Below are positions 1 through 5,011 of a stretch of 5,011 nucleotides of DNA, piece by piece; position 1 is the first letter of the stretch, and each line of letters opens with the position of its first letter. The stretch covers positions 1 to 5,011 of the forward strand of contig JAILBP010000195.1 in assembly GCA_024680835.1 (NCBI GenBank). Direction: 5' to 3'. The stretch is from RGIG6904 sp024680835 (lineage in GTDB: Bacteria > Bacillota > Clostridia > Lachnospirales > Lachnospiraceae). The translations under genes and the position numbers were made by a program. The notes below the pieces were generated by a model that searched no databases, had not been told where the DNA came from, and was given only the letters and a program-made list of their open reading frames with translations.

Positions 1-235
1 TGGTCGTCCGGATATAATTCTCTATCCCAACAGACCAAAGGATCCGGCGATTATATTTGAAGTGAAGAAGAGAAAAAAGTTTAATGAGATGCAGGACGGT
101 ATAGAAGAGGCGTTCACTCAGATCAGGGATCAAAAGTACGAGGAAGGCATTTTAGACGACGGCTACATCGGCAGTATTTCTTACGGTGTGTGTTTCTGCA
201 AAAAGACATGCATCATAGAAAAATACAGCAGATGA
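1..235 (+). CDS. C-terminal fragment of a PD-(D/E)XK nuclease-domain protein, probably an AAA-ATPase-like/PDDEXK_9 family member (5' end outside window)
   Basis: An open frame enters from the left edge (first full codon at base 2) and stops at TGA 233-235, leaving 77 residues. The fragment contains a nuclease core: GRPDIIL at fragment residues 1-7, then FEVK at 19-22. This is the spaced PD...E-x-K pattern, with D4, E20 and K22 as likely metal and catalytic residues. It is followed by an EAFTQIRDQKY helix (the Q-I-x4-Y signature) and a closing YGVCFCKK strand. In the family I recognise, this domain is the C-terminal third of proteins of roughly 500-600 residues whose N-terminal part is an AAA-ATPase-like domain. 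That part is not visible here, so the full architecture is inferred. Such proteins are abundant and often multicopy in anaerobic Firmicutes and Bacteroidetes; their cellular role is poorly known. The gene ends 63 bases before the next start and is probably functionally unrelated to it. Confidence 0.85.
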   Translation, partial: GRPDIILYPNRPKDPAIIFEVKKRKKFNEMQDGIEEAFTQIRDQKYEEGILDDGYIGSISYGVCFCKKTCIIEKYSR

Positions 236-282
236 AAAAAGGATATTTTTCAGAATTTACCGGAATCAAGGAGACCGGTACC

Positions 283-290
283 GGAGAGGA
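283..290 (+). promoter_or_regulatory. Ribosome binding site for the secreted protein at 299
   Basis: The purine-rich GGAGAGGA lies 8 bases upstream of ATG 299, a good Shine-Dalgarno position, and supports that start. It directly follows the 10-base palindrome CCGGTACCGG (275-284), whose last two bases overlap it. No convincing -35/-10 promoter pair was found in the 63-base gap 236-298. Confidence 0.6.
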
Positions 291-298
291 TAAGTGAA

Positions 299-1228
299 AT
301 GAACAGAAAAAAGCAGAACATTTTTACGGATTTGAAAAGACATATAATGATGTTCATAATGTTTGCCTTCGGTCTTATCCTGTTCGCCCGGCCGGTACTG
401 GCCGCTTCGGAGGATCAGGCCACTGATGTTTTACCGTATTCTGAGGAAAACGACGAAAGCTCAGACGAAAAGCCGGAGGAGCTTGTGGCGATTTCTTTTG
501 ATGAGGCTGTGTCATACAAAAAAGGAATTTTCAAGATCAGGGTTCACGACAGCGTGCCTAAGAGGACGGTAAAGATAAAGGTCACACCGAAGGCAAAGTT
601 TTCGGTTGAAAAGCCTTCTGATACAAACGCTGGGCAGTATCTTCTGAAGGTTGCCACAAAGGATTTCAAAAAGCTCCGGTTTGCGGTGGATGACAGTTTT
701 GATGATGAGGATATGCAGGTCTTTTTGCGCGGATTGGGATCTAACGTAAAGAGGCTCAAGCTTGCAGGCAAAAAACTCAAAGGTATCGGTAAATTCGATA
801 TTTCCGCAGACAGGTATCCTCACCTTTCCGTAGAACTCTCACCGGAGGCAATGCCTTATATCTACGTTGATTTCGGTACTTACGGGAAAATGTCTGACGA
901 CGGCAAAACCGCAACATATACCCTGGACGGCAAGAAGATAACGGTCAAAGTCAGCAAAGGCGGAGGCTTTAAGGACGGACAGGTCGGAATACCGGAAAAG
1001 CTTGACAAGGTGGTTTTCAAGCTGGGCGGAGATTTCAACCCGGATACCATGCATGTTCTGGTGGGTGAAAAGAAAAACTCAGGGCATGATCCCTTCCTGG
1101 TCGAATTGTATGTTAAAAAGGGATCATACGAGGTTTCGCTTGGGAAAACTGATATCACGCCAAACGGCCATTTCCCCAAAACAGTATATTTTTATGTGGA
1201 AAAAGGCAGGGCTGTCATGACTGATTAA
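299..1228 (+). CDS. Secreted lysine-rich protein of unknown family with an internal repeat
   Basis: This 309-residue product is not a family I recognise. The N-terminus is a clear signal peptide: a basic n-region (MNRKK...KRH, 1-15), a hydrophobic core 16-30, and a likely cleavage after VLA (residue 35) or one residue later. An acidic, probably disordered stretch (37-61, rich in E, D and S) follows. The rest is lysine-rich and alternates short hydrophobic strands with charged turns, suggesting beta-rich domains. There are no cysteines. Residues 121-182 and 233-303 can be aligned by eye: FKKLRF...SF..EDMQVFL matches LDKVVF...DF.PDTMHVLV, and later GKFDIS matches GKTDIT. This suggests two divergent copies of one domain. 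There is no LPXTG motif, second membrane helix or lipobox cysteine, so the product is probably released or held non-covalently. The start is supported by GGAGAGGA 8 bases upstream. The next gene begins 38 bases downstream without a terminator, so co-transcription is likely. Confidence 0.85.
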   Translation: MNRKKQNIFTDLKRHIMMFIMFAFGLILFARPVLAASEDQATDVLPYSEENDESSDEKPEELVAISFDEAVSYKKGIFKIRVHDSVPKRTVKIKVTPKAKFSVEKPSDTNAGQYLLKVATKDFKKLRFAVDDSFDDEDMQVFLRGLGSNVKRLKLAGKKLKGIGKFDISADRYPHLSVELSPEAMPYIYVDFGTYGKMSDDGKTATYTLDGKKITVKVSKGGGFKDGQVGIPEKLDKVVFKLGGDFNPDTMHVLVGEKKNSGHDPFLVELYVKKGSYEVSLGKTDITPNGHFPKTVYFYVEKGRAVMTD

Positions 1229-1266
1229 GGTAATACATTTGGGTAAAAAAGAAAGAGGAAAGCATT

Positions 1267-1806
1267 ATGACGATCGACATTGACCGCGAGATCACGCCGA
1301 AAGAGGCGAAGGAGATGACCTGTGTTCTGTACAGTACTTCAAAGCTGATGTCAAAGCCTGAGGGAAAGATTTCAAATGTTTTCAGGTTCTGCGTTATAGC
1401 AGTGGCATGGATCGTTTTCTCGATACTGTTTTTTGGCTTTTTTATACTCAGGGGAGACCGGGACGCACTGGTTATCGCAGGGGTTATCATCACATTGGCC
1501 GGCATAGTGTTTCTCGCGGTTTTTGCGTCCAGAGTATATATGCTGTACAGTTCACTGACAAAGCGCGGAGTTAAACATATAATCATTAAATTTGACGAAA
1601 ACGGCATCGATTATGAAGAGGTCGGCAGCAGGAAGCTTCAGACAACGTGGGATACCGTCTCATTTGTGAGGGCGTTTGAGACTTCGGTATATATTTTCCC
1701 TAAAGAGCTTACAGGGATCATATATATATTTGAGAAGCCAAAGTATTATGAAGATTTTAAGCGTTTTCTGGCAGAGAACAATATAAATGTCAGGGTTATC
1801 CAGTAA
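1267..1806 (+). CDS. YcxB-like two-helix membrane protein
   Basis: This 179-residue integral membrane protein has a short charged N-terminal region (1-38), then two hydrophobic helices at about 39-61 and 67-88 separated by a tight RGDRD turn. A soluble C-terminal domain of about 85 residues follows. The C-terminal part (104-170) has the pattern of YcxB-like C-terminal domains: the strand IIIKFDENGIDYE, then TTWDTVSFV with the characteristic tryptophan (W128), then VYIFPKEL, and a final helix (YYEDFKRFLAENN). By the positive-inside rule, both ends should be cytoplasmic. The biochemical role of this family is unknown. AGAGGA at 1254-1259, 7 bases before the ATG, supports the start. The gene sits between two genes for exported proteins with short gaps on both sides, so it may belong to the same transcript. 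The family assignment comes from motif recall and is moderately secure; the topology is clear. Confidence 0.8.
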   Translation: MTIDIDREITPKEAKEMTCVLYSTSKLMSKPEGKISNVFRFCVIAVAWIVFSILFFGFFILRGDRDALVIAGVIITLAGIVFLAVFASRVYMLYSSLTKRGVKHIIIKFDENGIDYEEVGSRKLQTTWDTVSFVRAFETSVYIFPKELTGIIYIFEKPKYYEDFKRFLAENNINVRVIQ

Positions 1807-1833
1807 GAAGTGTTGATGGTTTAAGAATTTGAT

Positions 1834-1838
1834 GAGGA
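1834..1838 (+). promoter_or_regulatory. Ribosome binding site deciding the start of the FecR/LRR protein
   Basis: GAGGA lies 5 bases upstream of ATG 1844. The frame is also open from TTG 1829 and ATG 1832, but these lack a good Shine-Dalgarno and would place a few extra residues before the basic n-region. ATG 1844 gives a canonical signal peptide (MKSIKRLM...), so it is preferred. Confidence 0.6.
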
Positions 1839-1843
1839 TAGCT

Positions 1844-4729
1844 ATGAAAAGTATTAAAAGATTAATGAGCCTGACTCTGGTCATTGTGATGATATTTCAG
1901 GGTGTGGAGAATACCAACCTGGACGCAGCTACAGCTAAAGGGACGACTCTGCGCCTCGAGGCGACGGAAGGAACGGTTGCCTTAAAAAACAGCAACGGCA
2001 GCGACAAGACTATCAAGAGCGGGATGAAGCTGTATAGCGGGGATACTGCGACCACTGCCTCCAAAAGCTACGCTTATATCAGTCTTGACAGCAGTAAAGC
2101 TGTTAAAATGGATGAGAATTCTGCTGTTTCCATAAAACAAAACGGCACGGAAAACGAGATCATGCTTTCTGAAGGAAATCTGATGTTCAATGTCACGGTG
2201 CCATTAAAAAAGAAAGAGTCCCTGAATATCAGGACATCTACCATGGTGACCGGTGTCAGAGGCACTATCGGTGTCAGCAAGCGTATATCCGACGATGAGT
2301 CTGTTTTGTATCTTTTGGAAGGTCATACTGAAGTCGGATATATAGACAGCAAGACACGAAAGGCAAAAACAGCGTCTGTATCAGCAGGGGAACTTCTGAA
2401 TGCCAAAAGAGTCGGTGGAAAGAAAGGTAGAGACTCGATAATATCAACTGTAAAGCTTTCAAAGATCACAGAAGATGATATTGATGATTTTGTGGTGATC
2501 GAGATCGGCAGAAACTTAGACATTCAGAAACGACTTCGTGAGGGTGGTATCTTTGACGTAGATAAGATACTGTTAAGATACAGAAAGCTTGGCGATACCG
2601 GAAAACATATTACATTGGGAGAACGAGCCACTAAAGAAACCGTTTCGAATAACTCTGTGACTTCAGGAAACTCTGTGACCGGAAACTCTGTATCCTCAAA
2701 TAAAACAGAGGACACAAATCCCGACAGTACTTCCGGTGCTGGAGGTGGCGGAGGAGGCGGAGGAGGAGGCGCCGCCGGAAACGCCAATAACGGGAATGAT
2801 AATGGGACCAACAAGGCAAATAAAGCAGGTGCTCCGGTTGTCACTATTCAGAGCGGATATAAGCCGAGCAGCTCTTATGCGATAAATTCCGTGATCCCTC
2901 CCCTGAGCGTTACCGCGGAGGTTACCGGGGGTACGGCGACCGTTACCTATCAGTGGTATAGATCTGATGTTGCGGGAGAACTCGGAAATCCGATCGCAGG
3001 AGAGACAAACTCATCTTTCACGCCGCCTTCGGACACACTCGGAACGACTTATTACACCTGTGTGGTAACAACAAAGTCTGATGATGCGGAATCTGCAGAA
3101 AAAGAATCGGAGCAGTATAAGATCACAATCCTGAAGAAAAACAACATCAGTAATATTTCGTCTCCGGCTTCTCCGGATTACGAGAACATAGGTTTTAACT
3201 TCATCACTATACCGGAGGTCACAACTTACACGCCGGCGGCTGCCAGTGTTTTTGATGGAATAGGAAAAGATAACAGCACTATAAGGATACAGAGTACCCG
3301 CGGTGTTGAAAAACTCTCTTTGATATTGAATGAACCGGCCGGTACGGCGACGATCCCTGAGGGCAGCGTCATCGAATATGCATGTGTTTCGACCAATAAA
3401 GCTCCCGATGATGACAGTAAGTGGCAGACGGGCAGAACATTTGAAAACCTTGAAGCTGCCACGACGTACTACTGTTTTTCAAGGGCAGGAGCCACTGACG
3501 ATACTGCCGCATCGGAACCCAGTAGTGCGCTTGAGGTTGCAACTAAAGGCGGCGAAGAGGTGAGTTACTTCACGGATGAGCATATCGAGTACAGGGTAGT
3601 ATCAGAAAACGGCGTTTATACGGCAGCCTGCGGTTTTGAGTATCACCCGGACAAGACAGGGGTTGGCAATAAATATTTCAATTATTCCGGAGATATCATC
3701 ATTCCATCCGTCATTTCATGCTATGGAATGGATGATATCCCTGTGACAGAGGTATTTGAAAGCGGATTCTTCGCAGATTCAAATGGCGGCAGCAGTCATT
3801 GCAACAGTTTTTATAACGGAAAAGTGATAATTCCGGATTCGGTAAAGGTGATAGGAGATAAGGCGTTCTACGGCCTTTCGGGAATGGATGGAATAGAACT
3901 TGGATCAGGTATCGAAAAGATTGGTGATGCTGCTTTTTACAATGCGTATGTATTGTTCGATGGCGTCCCAGCGGGATTAAAGGAAATCGGAAAAAGCGCA
4001 TTTGCAGGAACTGCGATTGAAACGGCAAATCTTCCGAAAGGACTTGAAAAACTGGGAGATGGAGCGTTTATGAATTGCCAGTCACTTAGGACTGTGACCC
4101 TGCCTTCCACCTTGAAGGAAATTGGATCAGGTCTGTTTCTTAACTGCAATAATCTTACAGAAGCAACTCTGCCGGAGGGGATAACTTCGGTAAGCAGCAA
4201 CGCCTTTATGAACTGCGAATCACTTGAGAGAATTACGTTGCCGGATACAGTTACGGAGATTGGATATCAGGCGTTTTATAATTGCAGGAGGCTGACGACT
4301 GTTAATATTCCGAATATTCAGCAAGGTGTTCATACTATAGGGGAGAGCGCATTTTTTAAGTGTCAGAGTCTTGGGACCATAGATTTGCCGAATAGTCTAA
4401 AGGTCATTGGTCCTCAGGCTTTTGCATATTCGGGTCTGACAGGTATAACCATCCCGGATGGCGTTAAGACCCTTGATTATGGTACATTCAAGGAATGCGG
4501 AAGCCTGATAGATGTTTACCTTCCGTCGTCTTTGGAAAGGATAGTCATTGAGGGTAAAAAAGGCCAAACAGGAGATTTTCATCCGTTCTTAGGCTGTAAT
4601 GATAACCTTACGATATATTATCCGGGCTCCTCGATCCCGGCAGGGTTCTCTGGAGAGTACAACTGGTTGACCGGCACAGGAGATAGGACTGCAACGGTAA
4701 CATTTAATTATGTCCCGGGTTCGCCTTGA
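1844..4729 (+). CDS. Large secreted FecR-domain protein with Ig-like, FN3-like and BspA-type leucine-rich repeats
   Basis: With the ATG at 1844 the product has 961 residues. A signal peptide (MKSIKR plus a hydrophobic core 7-18) probably ends near ATA (29-31). Residues about 55-185 form a FecR domain: GDTATT (66-71), a strand-rich middle, GVRGTIGV (137-144), LLEGHTEVG (157-165) and VSAGE (179-183). A charged, probably helical segment (196-250) follows, then a low-complexity linker with three NSV motifs (270-283) and ten glycines (300-309). Residues 330-431 look like a bacterial Ig-like domain, with YQWY (369-372) and TTYYTCVV (401-408). Residues 495-568 resemble fibronectin III, with W527 and TTYYCFSRA (540-548). 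Residues 662-926 hold about ten LRR_5/BspA-type repeats of 22-26 residues (IPxxVxxIGxxAFxxCxxLxxI). The C-terminus has no LPXTG, membrane helix or wall-binding repeats. It probably acts outside the cell in adhesion or recognition; the ligand is unknown. It lies 37 bases after the YcxB-like gene and is likely co-transcribed. Confidence 0.9.
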   Translation: MKSIKRLMSLTLVIVMIFQGVENTNLDAATAKGTTLRLEATEGTVALKNSNGSDKTIKSGMKLYSGDTATTASKSYAYISLDSSKAVKMDENSAVSIKQNGTENEIMLSEGNLMFNVTVPLKKKESLNIRTSTMVTGVRGTIGVSKRISDDESVLYLLEGHTEVGYIDSKTRKAKTASVSAGELLNAKRVGGKKGRDSIISTVKLSKITEDDIDDFVVIEIGRNLDIQKRLREGGIFDVDKILLRYRKLGDTGKHITLGERATKETVSNNSVTSGNSVTGNSVSSNKTEDTNPDSTSGAGGGGGGGGGGAAGNANNGNDNGTNKANKAGAPVVTIQSGYKPSSSYAINSVIPPLSVTAEVTGGTATVTYQWYRSDVAGELGNPIAGETNSSFTPPSDTLGTTYYTCVVTTKSDDAESAEKESEQYKITILKKNNISNISSPASPDYENIGFNFITIPEVTTYTPAAASVFDGIGKDNSTIRIQSTRGVEKLSLILNEPAGTATIPEGSVIEYACVSTNKAPDDDSKWQTGRTFENLEAATTYYCFSRAGATDDTAASEPSSALEVATKGGEEVSYFTDEHIEYRVVSENGVYTAACGFEYHPDKTGVGNKYFNYSGDIIIPSVISCYGMDDIPVTEVFESGFFADSNGGSSHCNSFYNGKVIIPDSVKVIGDKAFYGLSGMDGIELGSGIEKIGDAAFYNAYVLFDGVPAGLKEIGKSAFAGTAIETANLPKGLEKLGDGAFMNCQSLRTVTLPSTLKEIGSGLFLNCNNLTEATLPEGITSVSSNAFMNCESLERITLPDTVTEIGYQAFYNCRRLTTVNIPNIQQGVHTIGESAFFKCQSLGTIDLPNSLKVIGPQAFAYSGLTGITIPDGVKTLDYGTFKECGSLIDVYLPSSLERIVIEGKKGQTGDFHPFLGCNDNLTIYYPGSSIPAGFSGEYNWLTGTGDRTATVTFNYVPGSP
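2651..2695 (+). repeat. Three NSV-type tandem motifs in the linker of the FecR/LRR protein
   Basis: The nine-base core AACTCTGTG/A starts at 2651, 2669 and 2684, encoding NSVTSG, NSVTG and NSVSS. The spacing of 18 then 15 bases keeps the frame. From memory, similar Asn-Ser-Val-rich spacers occur in exported proteins of Lachnospiraceae. This is probably a flexible spacer between the FecR part and the extracellular binding domains. Confidence 0.7.
2741..2770 (+). repeat. Ten-glycine GGN codon tract
   Basis: Ten consecutive GGN codons (GGA, GGT and GGC mixed) encode a polyglycine hinge at residues 300-309. The + strand therefore carries ten GG dinucleotides each separated by one base. The synonymous mix makes simple slippage less likely than in a pure repeat. 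The opposite strand is open in this area and would encode polyproline, but that is a shadow of this tract. Confidence 0.85.
3827..4621 (+). repeat. BspA-type (LRR_5) leucine-rich repeat array
   Basis: About ten units with a basic period of 23 residues (69 bases) follow each other. Examples are IIPDSVKVIGDKAFYG, LPKGLEKLGDGAFMNC, LPDTVTEIGYQAFYNC and IPDGVKTLDYGTFKEC. Some units have 22 residues, one is enlarged by three (QQG, near 4320), and the last (from about 4520) is interrupted by a charged insert before a closing FLGCNDNLTIYY. A degenerate unit (IPVTEVFESGFFADS) precedes the array. Such arrays form a curved solenoid used for binding in surface proteins. Confidence 0.85.
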
Positions 4730-4759
4730 TTTTCCCGACCGCTTGACGGAAAACCCATG

Positions 4760-4780
4760 TTTTACGCCAATGGCATAAAA
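4760..4780 (+). terminator. Weak candidate transcription terminator hairpin after the FecR/LRR gene
   Basis: TTTTACGCC and GGCATAAAA can pair around a three-base AAT loop, with one C/A mismatch in a nine-position stem. The stem is AT-rich at its base and GC-rich at its tip. No U-run follows it on the + strand, so a classic Rho-independent terminator is not shown. It lies 31 bases after the stop codon, a plausible place for one. Confidence 0.25.
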
Positions 4781-4837
4781 TGAAGTGCCGGGCTGCCGGG
4801 TATTGAAAAAATGTTATGAGAAATATTATTTTGGATA

Positions 4838-4866
4838 TTTACAAAAACTAAAATATATGATATATA
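4838..4866 (+). promoter_or_regulatory. Candidate sigma-A promoter for the gene at 4918
   Basis: TTTACA (4838-4843, five of six matches to TTGACA) and TATATA (4861-4866, four of six matches to TATAAT) are separated by 17 bases. An overlapping TATGAT (4856-4861) is a better -10 but pairs only with a poor TTGGAT at 19 bases. The AT-rich background makes chance matches likely. Transcription from here would give a 5' leader of about 45 bases. Confidence 0.4.
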
Positions 4867-4878
4867 GTAGGTAAGTGT

Positions 4879-4897
4879 ATTTTGTTTTGTACAAAAT
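4879..4897 (+). promoter_or_regulatory. Inverted repeat in the 5' leader of the gene at 4918
   Basis: ATTTTGT (4879-4885) pairs perfectly with ACAAAAT (4891-4897) around a five-base loop. The inner part also forms a perfect 12-base DNA palindrome, TTTTGTACAAAA (4885-4896). It sits between the candidate promoter and the Shine-Dalgarno, where an operator or leader hairpin could act. No known regulator site is recognised. Confidence 0.35.
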
Positions 4898-4905
4898 CTA
4901 CAGAG

Positions 4906-4913
4906 AGGAGGGG
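4906..4913 (+). promoter_or_regulatory. Strong ribosome binding site for the gene at 4918
   Basis: AGGAGGGG contains the near-perfect AGGAGG core (4906-4911) six bases before ATG 4918. It is the strongest Shine-Dalgarno in the window and supports the reality of the truncated gene that follows. Confidence 0.75.
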
Positions 4914-4917
4914 TCTT

Positions 4918-5011
4918 ATGACGATCAGCAGCATATCGGACGGTTATACCAGACGACTTCAGGTAGAGCAGCGGCTTGCCGAGACAAAGCTTAATAAGAT
5001 ATCACAGGACA
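4918..5011 (+). CDS. N-terminal fragment of a gene of unknown function (3' end outside window)
   Basis: An open frame starts at ATG 4918 and runs off the right edge after 31 full codons. The visible product begins MTISSISDGYTRRLQVEQRL and continues polar and charged, with a likely amphipathic helix (RRLQVEQRLAETKLNKI). There is no signal peptide or membrane helix in the visible part, so a cytoplasmic product is likely, unlike the exported product upstream. I do not recognise the family. The strong ribosome binding site, the preceding 188-base gap and the candidate promoter suggest that it starts a separate transcription unit. Confidence 0.7.
   Translation, partial: MTISSISDGYTRRLQVEQRLAETKLNKISQD

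Larger units (their letters stand above)
4730..4917 (+). other. AT-rich intergenic region between the FecR/LRR gene and the next gene
   Basis: This 188-base gap holds no credible ORF. Its left half has an imperfect hairpin (4760-4780) and a direct repeat GCCGGG-CT-GCCGGG (4787-4800). Its right half is strongly AT-rich and contains a candidate promoter, a palindrome and the ribosome binding site of the next gene. This is the most likely transcriptional boundary in the window. Confidence 0.6.

Noticed and set aside
234..251. GAAAAA...TTTTTC inverted repeat after the nuclease gene as a terminator
   Set aside because: It is a six-pair A/T-only stem with a single G-C pair and no T-run following the stem, too weak to call.
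512..823. Minus-strand ORF inside the secreted protein gene
   Set aside because: It overlaps a well-supported signal-peptide protein, resembles no family and lacks a convincing start signal.
1829..1843. Alternative earlier starts (TTG 1829, ATG 1832) of the FecR/LRR gene
   Set aside because: There is no proper Shine-Dalgarno upstream, whereas ATG 1844 has GAGGA at 5 bases and gives a typical signal peptide.
2524..2844. Minus-strand ORF with a polyproline run
   Set aside because: It is the antisense shadow of the polyglycine linker in the FecR/LRR gene. It has no ribosome binding site and its composition is explained by the + strand gene.
4727..4780. Truncation or frameshift of the FecR/LRR protein near its C-terminus
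   Set aside because: The TVTFNY end looks like the start of a further beta module, but in-frame readthrough gives only 17 unrelated residues and the next frame stops at once, so no continuation is visible.
1267..4926. Identical first nine bases (ATGACGATC) of the genes at 1267 and 4918
   Set aside because: The following codons differ completely (an acidic lead-in to membrane helices versus a polar helix), so the match is coincidental.

Overview
The window looks like a piece of a low-to-medium GC Gram-positive chromosome, most likely a Lachnospiraceae-type Clostridia (Butyrivibrio/Roseburia-like). This is inferred from purine-rich Shine-Dalgarno sites, frequent AGA/AGG/ATA codons, a typical Gram-positive signal peptide style, and protein types common in that group: an AAA-ATPase/PD-(D/E)XK protein, a YcxB-like membrane protein, and a very large secreted FecR/Ig/leucine-rich-repeat protein with an 'NSV' linker. 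No marker gene fixes the genus.

Layout: all genes seen are on the + strand. Bases 1-235 hold the C-terminal end of a PD-(D/E)XK nuclease-domain protein, cut by the window edge. It is followed by three complete genes with short gaps and no clear terminator between them: a 309-residue secreted, lysine-rich protein of unknown family (299-1228), a 179-residue two-helix membrane protein of the YcxB-like type (1267-1806), and a 961-residue secreted modular protein (1844-4729). The last one carries a FecR domain, a low-complexity linker, an Ig-like domain, a fibronectin-III-like region and about ten BspA-type leucine-rich repeats. A 188-base AT-rich gap (4730-4917) follows, with a candidate promoter, a 12-base palindrome and a strong ribosome binding site. 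It leads into the first 31 codons of another gene of unknown function that runs off the window.

How they might work together: the gaps of 38 and 37 bases suggest that the three middle genes are co-transcribed. Two products are exported and one sits in the membrane with a cytoplasmic C-terminal domain, so the group reads as a cell-surface cassette. FecR domains are best known from transmembrane signalling with FecI-type sigma factors, but no sigma factor or TonB receptor is visible here. The FecR protein is therefore better read as a surface or secreted adhesion/recognition protein than as a sigma regulator. No mobile element, CRISPR array, tRNA or rRNA was seen.
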